The translations under genes were made by a program, and so were the position numbers. A stretch of 64,000 nucleotides of DNA from CAYWRZ01 sp964460845 (GTDB lineage: Bacteria > Bacteroidota > Bacteroidia > Flavobacteriales_D > UBA2798), in contig CAYWRZ010000005.1 of assembly GCA_964460845.1 (NCBI GenBank), forward strand, positions 1 to 64,000. Direction: 5' to 3'. The notes beneath the pieces are model-generated. The model did not search any database and was not told where the DNA came from. It worked only from the letters and a program-made list of their open reading frames with translations. This document shows, in pieces, positions 53,154 to 61,500 of the stretch (within the stretch, counting starts at the first letter, position 1; each line of letters starts with the position of its first letter).

Positions 53154-54155
53154 CCTTTAGCTCCTTTTGCAAAGTTTGTAGAAAGCCTCCTCCAAATTGG
53201 ACTTGAAACCGAACGAGGAAAAATAGGGTTTAAAGTATTCATAATACGCCCACTCGTAGTCATTTCTAAGGTTTTCCTACCGCTCGCTTTTGCAAACTCC
53301 ATAGCTGCATTTTTTGCTAAATCTCCTCCAGACCAAAAGACCCTTCCTACAGTAGATGGAGAAGTAAATGCACTTCTTAATAAAGATGTCCCTCCCTGAA
53401 AGACCCCCCGACCGATAAAAAACTCCAATGGTCCCAAACCATAAGACTCCAAAGGTAGGTTTCTAGGCGCCATATTATCAGATAATTGGCGAAGTATGCT
53501 TTGATCCATCGCCAAGGCTACATCTGCACCCGCTGCTGACAATGGAACATAATCAATTTGAAACTCTCTTGAAGGAGACCAAGATATAGTCGTTTTAGGC
53601 CATAGAATAGACTTATACTCACCTGAACGATCTTTATACGAGGCCTCTCCCTGACTCGAAAATCTATAGGAGGAAGAAATTTCATCTTTACTATTATAGA
53701 TATCAATCTGACCGGTCGGATCAGAATTCAAACCAAGAGTAGAGTATATAACTTTAGTTCCATCTGGCTTATGTACAGTAGCGTTAGAAACCGTACCCTC
53801 CGGTCTGATATAATTTCCGGCCTCATCTCTTTGTGCAACCCACCTATAATCTTCGCCTCCATTTATAGATTCCCACTCCAACCCCTCCAGCTCCACTCCA
53901 TCCATTACCCTGTTCTCAGAGAACGCATAAGGAGAGTTGTAAGCATAATCTGCAGCTAAGGGATCTACTGAAAAGAACCTGCCCAGTCTGGGGTCGTGCA
54001 TCCGGTACTTGTAGTTAATGCTATTTCCCTCTCCCTTTATCTCATCATCTTTCTCCTGACCCTGGAAGCCATAACGGTAACCTCCTGTGTTTCCAAACCT
54101 CCCCGGCTGCTGGCTACCAAAGGCATAATAATCCGTATAGCTGATTACCTATGGC
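53138..54155 (-). pseudogene. Truncated Rhs core with tip CT3
   Basis: The module begins near 54155, where an in-frame TAG replaces the glutamine codon of the parent YYLPQVIS text. It codes the end of the core (YTDYYAFGSQQPGR; DPRLGRFFSVDPLAADYAYN; AFSENRVMDGVELEG), then a 240-residue tip with a hydrophobic-aromatic segment and VFWSGGDLAKNAAMEFAKA and RKTLEMTTSGRIM. WSGG and TLEMT text is known to me from polymorphic-toxin C-termini, but I cannot name the class. The tip ends FAKGAKGTLSP exactly where junction repeat J2 starts, so it is probably cut short. No export or start signals remain. Confidence 0.75.
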
Positions 54156-54281
54156 AGATGAAAAAGTTGCCACATCAATTCAGACTTTTCAACATGTAAA
54201 AGAACCTTTTTTTGAACCTTTGAATTTACTAAATCCCCTCCAATTTACCACATAAAAAAGACTAAAATATTCTACTTTTTT
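54156..54281. other. Unassigned spacer between the CT3 module and the IS1-like gene
   Basis: The sequence is AT-rich and shares nothing with the Rhs core. An imperfect match TTGAATTTACTAAATC (54220-54235) resembles the inverse of 54961-54976 and may be the left IS end. A target-site duplication could not be found. Confidence 0.4.
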
Positions 54282-54976
54282 CTACAAAAACCCACCCCAG
54301 AAAAACAATTTCAAACACGCTAATAATGTCTCCGGTTTACGCACATAAGAAAGTGTTTTCCGATTCAACATTTTAAGGGCATTTCTCAGTGTAAGATGAC
54401 AGCGTTCTATACAGCAAAGCATCTTCTTTGACTCTTTATGAATCTCCGAAGGAATAATATTTTTGTAAGTACCATGACCATCTGTATAAATTCTTTTAGG
54501 CGAGCTCGTTAATACTGAATTTACCGTTTTTCTTAGCGTTTGCTTATCACGCCTCCCTGTACTTATTCCCAGCACTTTCTTACTTTTTCGCTCTAAACCA
54601 TATACTGCCCATATTTCTGGTTTTCCTTCCTTATGATACGCCTTTAGCTCATCTATTTCAAAAACACATCCCGATTTTATCAATGGAGCTGCACAGCGTA
54701 CCGCTTCCTGCTGCACTATTTTTAATACCGTATTCACAGCGATTCTGAGTGTTCGTGCTATCCCTCTGAAGCCAGCATTGTTGACCAACATACGGCAGAC
54801 CAAATCCTTTTTGTATTTCCATTTCGCCTGATATTTATAGCCTTCCTGTAAGGTTCGTTTACAATGCTTACAATAGTAACGCTGAACACCGCTTTTTTGC
54901 TTGCCGTACTTTATACATTTATGTGTGCAATATTGGCAGTTCATATTTCTGATTTTAAACGATTTAATACTTCACC
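54220..54976 (-). mobile_element. IS1-like insertion sequence (ends approximate)
   Basis: The element carries one transposase gene. Possible terminal inverted repeats are at 54220-54235 and 54961-54976 (imperfect). Just beyond the right end lies a fragment (54977-54990, AACTATTTTGATAC) of the terminator-repeat family, so it sits beside a former array copy. I could not find a target duplication. Confidence 0.5.
54282..54944 (-). CDS. IS1-family transposase, single open frame
   Basis: The 220-residue protein unites the two functions that classical IS1 makes by frameshifting. The N-terminus is an InsA-like zinc-binding domain (CQYCTHKCIKYGK, CKHC; Cys3, 6, 25 and 28) with an HTH (FRGIARTLRIAVNTVLKIV). 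The C-terminal DDE-like domain has Asp in FEIDELKAY and Asp in IYTDGHGTY. No internal stop interrupts it, so it may be active. Adjacent sequence shows no target duplication, so later rearrangement is likely. Confidence 0.85.
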   Translation of the reverse strand: MNCQYCTHKCIKYGKQKSGVQRYYCKHCKRTLQEGYKYQAKWKYKKDLVCRMLVNNAGFRGIARTLRIAVNTVLKIVQQEAVRCAAPLIKSGCVFEIDELKAYHKEGKPEIWAVYGLERKSKKVLGISTGRRDKQTLRKTVNSVLTSSPKRIYTDGHGTYKNIIPSEIHKESKKMLCCIERCHLTLRNALKMLNRKTLSYVRKPETLLACLKLFFWGGFL

Positions 54977-55018
54977 AACTATTTTGATACATCAGGTTTC
55001 TCTCCAGCCGTTTTAAAC

Positions 55019-55141
55019 CCATTTTTAGCGCTTTCTCCTGAGTTTACCCTTTAAACGCTAACCCAAAATCAAACCTTTATAAATAAAAAACCCGCGAATC
55101 TCGCGGGTTCCAGAAAATAACAACTATTTTGATACGCGACT
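55019..55141 (-). repeat. Terminator repeat R3 (downstream of small gene 55144)
   Basis: Third copy, with the best stem of the family: ACCCGCGA/TCGCGGGT (55090-55108), then a six-T run on the minus strand. Compared with R1 the fourth stem pair is G-C instead of T-A, a compensatory change. It shares TTTAAACGCTAACCCAAAA with R1 and CCATTTTTAGCGCT with R2. Confidence 0.78.
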
Positions 55142-55143
55142 TG

Positions 55144-55434
55144 TTATCGGAAAAAGTTCTTTTTTTTCACTTCTTCAACCATTCTATCATATAGACCTAT
55201 CATATCTTCCCATTCAGAATTCCCCAAGGCATAATCAAGATAATATCCAGCTCTGAACCAATTCTCTTCTTTATCCCTTATTGCTCTATTGTCTTCTAAT
55301 GATAGCTCTACTAAAGATAAGGATATGTCTATCGCATTTACGTGCAAACTCAAAGTTTTATTTTTAATGAGAGCATCGTAGCGTAATTCCGTTAACCTTT
55401 TTCTAAGACTCGCCGCAACTTCATTTAAACTCAT
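55144..55434 (-). CDS. Candidate immunity protein for Rhs tip CT2
   Basis: A 96-residue soluble, acidic helical protein (LNEVAASLRKRLTELRYDAL; EDMIGLYDRMVEEVKKKN) whose ATG overlaps the CT2 stop codon by 4 bp (ATGA). Immunity proteins for Rhs and CDI tips commonly sit directly downstream of the tip and are small and diverse. Terminator repeat R3 follows. No family is recognised; the role rests on position. Confidence 0.68.
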   Translation of the reverse strand: MSLNEVAASLRKRLTELRYDALIKNKTLSLHVNAIDISLSLVELSLEDNRAIRDKEENWFRAGYYLDYALGNSEWEDMIGLYDRMVEEVKKKNFFR

Positions 55435-57344
55435 GGGTTTTCAATTTTTTGAAACGTAACGTTATTTTTTAAATCTCGGCTATATATTTGTTGTCCACCC
55501 CCCTTAATTTTAATGCTATCATCCTTATAATAGGTTGCATTCTTCTTATGTGTAGAAAACAAAACTTTAGAATCTTGATTTACAATAACTCTATATTGCT
55601 CTACCACATCACTGGATGACAACCCTATTTGCTCGGGAGTTGTTCCCGGTTTTGCATAATAGCTTCCATAACCTTCAGCACCTTTAGTTCTATATTGAAT
55701 AAGTTCCTCTCCTTTTTTCAAAGTACTTGTATATACAGGCTTTTCAAAATCAATATATTCAGTACGTATTTTCCATTTTTCAGCTAATTCAAGTCTTTTA
55801 GATACACGTGAAGCTGCCACCAAAAGACCTTCAGTAATTGGTGCTAACAGTTTAGTAGCACCCCACGCCATAGTTAAATTTGCAGCAGAACCATAAGCAT
55901 TTTCATAATGCATATCAGCGGCAGCTTGATTACCCATACGCTCAGCATTTTGAGCAATATGAATCTCACCGAAAATATTTGCAACCTCATAAGTAACAGC
56001 TGCCTTAAAAATCATTTTGCTTATTGCGCCCTTTGTTACAGCTAAATCTATAATACCCCCTAATAGGAATAATGCGCCTAAACCTTCTTTCCGACGATAT
56101 TCTATATATTCTGCATCTGTACGTCCTACTTTTTCATTATTTCTTTCTAAGTTACGCTCAACTGACGTTGCTTCTAACCCTTCAAGCTCTACCATATCCA
56201 CTACCCTGTTCTCCGAGAACGCATAAGGAGAGTTGTAAGCATAATCTGCAGCTAAGGGATCTACTGAAAGAAAACGCCCTAATCTCGGATCATGTATCCG
56301 GTATTTGTAGTTAATACTGTTCCCCTCTCCCTTTATCTCATCATCTTTCTCCTGGCCCTGGAAGCCATAACGGTAACCTCCTGTGTTCCCATACCTCCCC
56401 GGCTGCTGGCTACCAAAGGCGTAATAATCTGTGTAGCTAACTACCTGCGGTAGGTAGTATGTTACGGTAGTATCATTGGAGCTTAGCTTTAAGTCTGATA
56501 CCGTTACCATCACGTTGCCGAGGTGGTTATTCAGCTCATAGCGCTTATGCCCCACCTTACGGCTTACCTTATCCGTGGAGGCACTGTAGTCAGGCAAAGT
56601 ATATGTATTGCGGCTAATCAAAAAGGTCTCTCCTGCTATACTGCTGGGTACTGCGTTAAAGGTACTCACTTTTTCCGTCTCTTGGGTGCTCATCCCGATT
56701 CTGGAACTACCATATACATGCTGCTCGGCCAGCTTCAGATGGCTCTCGTATAAGCCCTCATGCACCATCGACGCTACATAGGTCTGGCTGTACACCGACA
56801 ACACATTACCCTGTGCATCGCGCACATAATGCGTATATTCCCACTGGCTCTGGTCGCTCAGGTTGCCAAATGGACGCGGCTTCACCACCTTCACCGTGCG
56901 CTGACCCATAGCATCGTACCAAAACTCCATGTCCGGCAAGCTGCTCCGTCGCTGACGTTTAATACGCTTTACCTTGCCCGAGGGCGTCCACTCTATGGTC
57001 TCTATCTCCTCGGCCTCATCTTTGATAAGGTTGCCTATCGCATCATAGTCATAATTACCCGCGCCCTGAGATTCGATATCGTCCGTATAAGGACTGCTCA
57101 CCACCGCATCGGTCACATGGTCCAGCTTGTTGGTGCCCACCGTGTAATGGTAGCTCAGGTTGTCCATGGCCTGCTGGACACCCGTAATACCATTGCGCAT
57201 CAGCGCTGTGATGTTACCGTTCGCATCGTAGCTGAACTGCTCACGGTAATCATTGTTATAAAATAGTCTCTTATTTGGCTGCCCGGGCGGGCTTTCCGCG
57301 CTGCATGGCAGCTCGCTGCAATCCCTGGCAGTGAGGCTGCTCAA
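55431..57344 (-). CDS. Orphan Rhs core with toxin tip CT2
   Basis: The frame (637 codons) opens with TTG inside junction repeat J1, preceded in frame by a stop, so it has no export signal or N-terminal Rhs region and looks like a silent cassette. Residues about 30-390 copy the parent core (NDYREQFSYDANGNITALM; GRFLSVDPLAADYAYNSPYA). The tip (about 395-637) has a helical hydrophobic linker (ALFLLGGIIDLAVTKG) and a C-terminal module with IQYRTKGAEGYGSYYAKP, GTTPEQ (567-572) and GGGQQ (615-619), a layout like NAD-cleaving or ADP-ribosylating toxins (TNT/PT46-like). That class assignment is tentative. It is co-translated with the small downstream gene. Confidence 0.8.
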   Translation of the reverse strand: MSSLTARDCSELPCSAESPPGQPNKRLFYNNDYREQFSYDANGNITALMRNGITGVQQAMDNLSYHYTVGTNKLDHVTDAVVSSPYTDDIESQGAGNYDYDAIGNLIKDEAEEIETIEWTPSGKVKRIKRQRRSSLPDMEFWYDAMGQRTVKVVKPRPFGNLSDQSQWEYTHYVRDAQGNVLSVYSQTYVASMVHEGLYESHLKLAEQHVYGSSRIGMSTQETEKVSTFNAVPSSIAGETFLISRNTYTLPDYSASTDKVSRKVGHKRYELNNHLGNVMVTVSDLKLSSNDTTVTYYLPQVVSYTDYYAFGSQQPGRYGNTGGYRYGFQGQEKDDEIKGEGNSINYKYRIHDPRLGRFLSVDPLAADYAYNSPYAFSENRVVDMVELEGLEATSVERNLERNNEKVGRTDAEYIEYRRKEGLGALFLLGGIIDLAVTKGAISKMIFKAAVTYEVANIFGEIHIAQNAERMGNQAAADMHYENAYGSAANLTMAWGATKLLAPITEGLLVAASRVSKRLELAEKWKIRTEYIDFEKPVYTSTLKKGEELIQYRTKGAEGYGSYYAKPGTTPEQIGLSSSDVVEQYRVIVNQDSKVLFSTHKKNATYYKDDSIKIKGGGQQIYSRDLKNNVTFQKIENP

Positions 57345-57447
57345 TTCAACTCAAAAATAATATCAGCAGATAAATTAATACACGACTCCACGACCCATGG
57401 TTACGAATATTCGTAGCTTTTTATGTCGTTTTTACGGAGAAAGTGTG
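57274..57447 (-). repeat. Junction repeat J1 (174 bp)
   Basis: Direct repeat of J2 (52980-53153). It lies between the lipoprotein gene at 57456 and the orphan Rhs core. The 14-bp perfect palindrome TACGAATATTCGTA is at 57402-57415. The minus-strand frame through its GC-rich half is open and supplies the orphan's first codons. Confidence 0.85.
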
Positions 57448-57455
57448 AACACGAC

Positions 57456-58589
57456 TTATTTTGAATCGGTGATACTACTTATATAAAAAATTCTATTTAT
57501 ATCATGAAAAATCAAGTGCCTATTCTTAATAATACGTGGTTCCTTTATTATTCTTGTATAGTCCATTACCTTATAAAGATCTTGGTACGATTCTGAAATA
57601 ATAAATAATGCATCAGAGGTAAATGCAAAATTAGTTCCTTCGAAATGGATTAAATAGTTTAAATATTCAGAATAAGTGTATTCGAAACCTTTTTGGATAT
57701 CATCCTTTTCAAAAAAACCAATTATTGTATCTTTGCTCACTGCAATTTTATCCCCACAATCTACAATTCGACATTCATAGCCGGTTTGAAAAATTGGCGT
57801 TTTCAACAAAATATCCGTCTCTACATTGTAATAGGCTAAATAACATTCGTTTTCATTGTATTTGTCTATTGCAACATCTCTATATACAAAAAACAACCTA
57901 TCATCCTGCGACAGAATATTTGATACTATTCTTCCCTCCACTGAAACTTTCAGTTCAACATTCTTTGTTCTCTTAGAATAAAAATAAATCGTATCATGAT
58001 ATGTAGAATTTAGCCCTACCAGCCCAGAAATAAGAATATAGTCTCCTCCTTCATAAATTTTTGGAGTACAAGACGGCCCCTTATCACAAGGCAATATTAA
58101 ACCAGCAGAATCTTCTGAAAAATCCAAATAAGAAACGCCTCTTATTGCCGACACTAAGGCCGAGTTCGAATCTACACTAACTATACCTACAGAATATCCC
58201 AACGATATATGATCTATAACCGAATTCTCAACCCCATTTTTATCTATCCGGATAATAGGGCTTCCGCCGCTAGTATTAAACATATAGCCATTTGGATCTG
58301 AAGAAAATAGTATGGAAATCCCTTTGTCCTCACACACATATCTCCAATTTTCTTCATTATTACGATAATCGAGACGAATAATCTCTCGCTGATAAGTGTG
58401 ATAATCTACAAATAACGAATCAAAATCATACACAAATAAGACATCGTCTTTGACATTTATATACTCGAGCTGTTTAGCATATTGACTTAATAAATGAGTG
58501 TTATAGGATAAATTATCATTTGTGAAATTCTTCACAGAAGGTGATTGACATCCCAGCAAAAGAAGTATCAAAAAAAGCAAGTATCTCAT
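57456..58589 (-). CDS. Lipoprotein downstream of Rhs tip CT1 (possible immunity factor)
   Basis: The 377-residue precursor has a lipoprotein signal (MRYLLFLILLLLGC, Cys14), and the mature part is beta-rich with repeated motifs resembling propeller blades (KDDVLFVYDFDSLFVDY; NKDRLFFVYRDVAIDKY-type). The gene is AT-rich like the tip of the upstream Rhs gene and begins 8 bp after that stop codon. Position suggests an immunity or accessory role; a lipid-anchored immunity protein would imply a toxin acting in the periplasm or at the surface. The family is not recognised. Confidence 0.65.
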   Translation of the reverse strand: MRYLLFLILLLLGCQSPSVKNFTNDNLSYNTHLLSQYAKQLEYINVKDDVLFVYDFDSLFVDYHTYQREIIRLDYRNNEENWRYVCEDKGISILFSSDPNGYMFNTSGGSPIIRIDKNGVENSVIDHISLGYSVGIVSVDSNSALVSAIRGVSYLDFSEDSAGLILPCDKGPSCTPKIYEGGDYILISGLVGLNSTYHDTIYFYSKRTKNVELKVSVEGRIVSNILSQDDRLFFVYRDVAIDKYNENECYLAYYNVETDILLKTPIFQTGYECRIVDCGDKIAVSKDTIIGFFEKDDIQKGFEYTYSEYLNYLIHFEGTNFAFTSDALFIISESYQDLYKVMDYTRIIKEPRIIKNRHLIFHDINRIFYISSITDSK

Positions 58590-58597
58590 GTGTTTAT

Positions 58598-61500
58598 TTA
58601 TCTATTGTAAATTAAATAAGTGAAAAAATTATAATCAGGAACGGTAAACTCTTTCATATATCTCAAATACCTTGAGTTTAATTTCCCCTTATTGTTTAAA
58701 AACCTATCTCCTGTTATTGATATAGGTGTATGAAAAGTAGGATAAAGCATAAGCATAGGAATATCTACTCTTAGTTGCCAATCAGAAACAATATCAATCG
58801 GACCACTCGGTCTAAACATTCGAAAATTAGGAATACCAATGAACATTCCTGCATTCGAATATGAAATACCCTCTAATGCTTTTAATGCAGATGTATATTC
58901 ATATCTTCTATAAACAGGAGCTGCTATGTCCCTTTGTTCTATAACCACCAAATCACGATCCCATATATAAGCATCTTCCCCTTTATATATTTTTGATTCA
59001 TGATATAATAATTTTCCAAATTTCTCTATAGCAAAATCAGCTATAGCTACATTTAGTTCTTTTAACAATCCCATAAAGCTACCTTGCTCTGCAGGTGCCA
59101 CCATATTTAAGTAGTGTCCTAAAGACAATTTAGAAACCAAGTGATAAGCGCCATCAGCCCATCTTATATCATGGCCCTGTTTCTCTATTTGTTTATCTAT
59201 CCAATAATACAAATCTCTCACCTGTTCAAAAGCCTGATACTGGTCCTTTTTTGAATTTCTAAGATTATACTCATTAGCTCTATCCCAAACAGATGTATTA
59301 CTTTCTCTATCTGATGTAAGCCAATGCCCATCAGTACCATCAAGTTTTCCATTGGGGTTTTCTTTTAAATAATCCTCTTTAGTTTTATATTCTTTGGCAT
59401 TATTACCATTCGGATCAATAAACATCACCGGATTATTCGCAAACGTAGCATAAGGACTTTCATGAGGTTTAACTACCGGATCTATATTCCACCTTCTCCC
59501 CAACCTACTATCATACTGCCAATATTCCGCCGTATAAGAGTTCCCTTCACCCGCTATTTCGTTATCTCTTTCCTGTCCGTTAAACCCATAACGATAACCT
59601 CCTGTGTTGCCATACCTCCCCGGCTGCTGGCTACCAAAGGCATAATAATCTGTGTAGCTAATCACCTGCGGCAGGTAGTATGTTACGGTAGTATCACTAG
59701 AGCTTAGCTTTAAGTCTGATACCGTCACCATCACGTTGCCGAGATGGTTGGTTAATTCATAGCGCTTATGACCCACCTTACGCTCGGTTTTGCCCGTGCT
59801 CAGGTAAGGCGCGCTGTAATCGGGTAAACTATATGTATTGCGACTTATCAAATATGTCTCTCCTGCTATACTGCTGGGTACTGCGTTAAAGGTACTCACT
59901 TTTTCCGTCTCTTGGGTGCTCATCCCGATTCTGGAACTACCATATACATGCTGCTCGGCCAGCTTCAGATGGCTCTCGTATAAGCCCTCATGCACCATCG
60001 ACGCTACATAGGTCTGGCTGTACACCGACAACACATTACCCTGTGCATCGCGCACATAATGCGTATATTCCCACTGGCTCTGGTCGCTCAGGTTGCCAAA
60101 TGGACGCGGCTTCACCACCTTCACCGTGCGCTGACCCATAGCATCGTACCAAAACTCCATGTCCGGCAAGCTGCTCCGTCGCTGACGTTTAATACGCTTT
60201 ACCTTGCCCGAGGGCGTCCACTCTATGGTCTCTATCTCCTCGGCCTCATCTTTGATAAGGTTGCCTATCGCATCATAGTCATAATTACCCGCGCCCTGAG
60301 ATTCGATATCGTCCGTATAAGGACTGCTCACCACCGCATCGGTCACATGGTCCAGCTTGTTGGTGCCCACCGTGTAATGGTAACTCAGGTTGTCCATGGC
60401 CTGCTGTACCCCCGTAATACCATTGCGCATCAGCGCCGTGATGTTCCCGTTCGCATCATAGCTGAACTGCTCCTGATAGTCGTTGTTATTCACCGCCGAG
60501 CTATAGGTAGTAGCCGTCTTCCAGGCGTTCATTTCCTTGATCCGGTTCAACTGATCGTACCGGTACAGGTAAGCCTGCTGGGGTAAACTCGCATTATCCA
60601 CATCACTCAAGGCTACGCCCATGTGGCGAATGTTCCCGTTAAACAGCTCCAGCCCCGGTACATTGCTGTTCACCGTGCCAATGTCGGTCAAAAACTCATT
60701 CCCATTGCTGCCAATGGCCTTATAGTCTTCTCCGTAATACCCTAAGCTAAACCCATAGGCATCGCCGGCCAGATAGGTATTCAGCCCCGAAGTACCGTCT
60801 TTACCCATTTCTTTGGAAGGATCCAAACGGTTGGCGTTCATCCCTTTGAGCCAGCCCTGCAAGGTATAGGCATAATCCTGCCCCTGCACTTTGTCGTGCC
60901 CGGTTTCCATACGCGCCAGGGGCCCGTGCAGGTAATAAAAATACTTCGCTTCCTGCTCCCACAGCTCCCCGTTGCGGCTGCTCTCGGCAAGCGTCAGGCG
61001 GTTGTCTGCATCGTAGCTGTAACGGTGGTAAAACGCATCGTACTGACCGGCCTGGTACGACACCTGGTTGACATTGCCTGTAATCAAATCGTAGTCGTAA
61101 ACGGTGCGCTTAAAACCCTGACCAAGCTCTTCTAACAGCCCGTTGTGCTGCAGCAGCTCCTTCACATTGCCGTGCTCGTCGTAGCTGTAATACGTACCCA
61201 GCACTTTGCTTACCTGCGCATTTTGCGTGCAGGTACCCCGCGTATGCGCATTCTCCATCGTCACTCCGCTTACCTTGTTACGAAGATTTTGCTGTCCGCC
61301 GGTAAAAGAGGTATCTACCGTATGGCTGAATACCTGATCGTACAGCGTGCGGCTTACTTCCCAACCATAAGCCGGAAGACTGTTGTCGTTAATATCGATC
61401 GCCCCTATATTCGGATAGCTTTGGCAGCCACCCGTAGGCGACAGACCGCTCTCGCCCACCTCTACCGGACGGCTCAGATCATCGTATTTGGTATAGCTGA

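Noticed and set aside
54156..54976. Simple IS insertion into the CT3 module
   Set aside because: No target-site duplication was found, and the flanks belong to different array parts, so rearrangement is more likely.
51478..57447. CRISPR array or integron attC sites from the repeated elements
   Set aside because: Copies are far apart and unequal in spacing, with genes between them; no integrase or Cas gene is present.
56760..60586. Two nearly identical plus-strand frames at 56760-57266 and 59990-60586
   Set aside because: They are antisense to the duplicated Rhs core; their identity only mirrors the DNA duplication.
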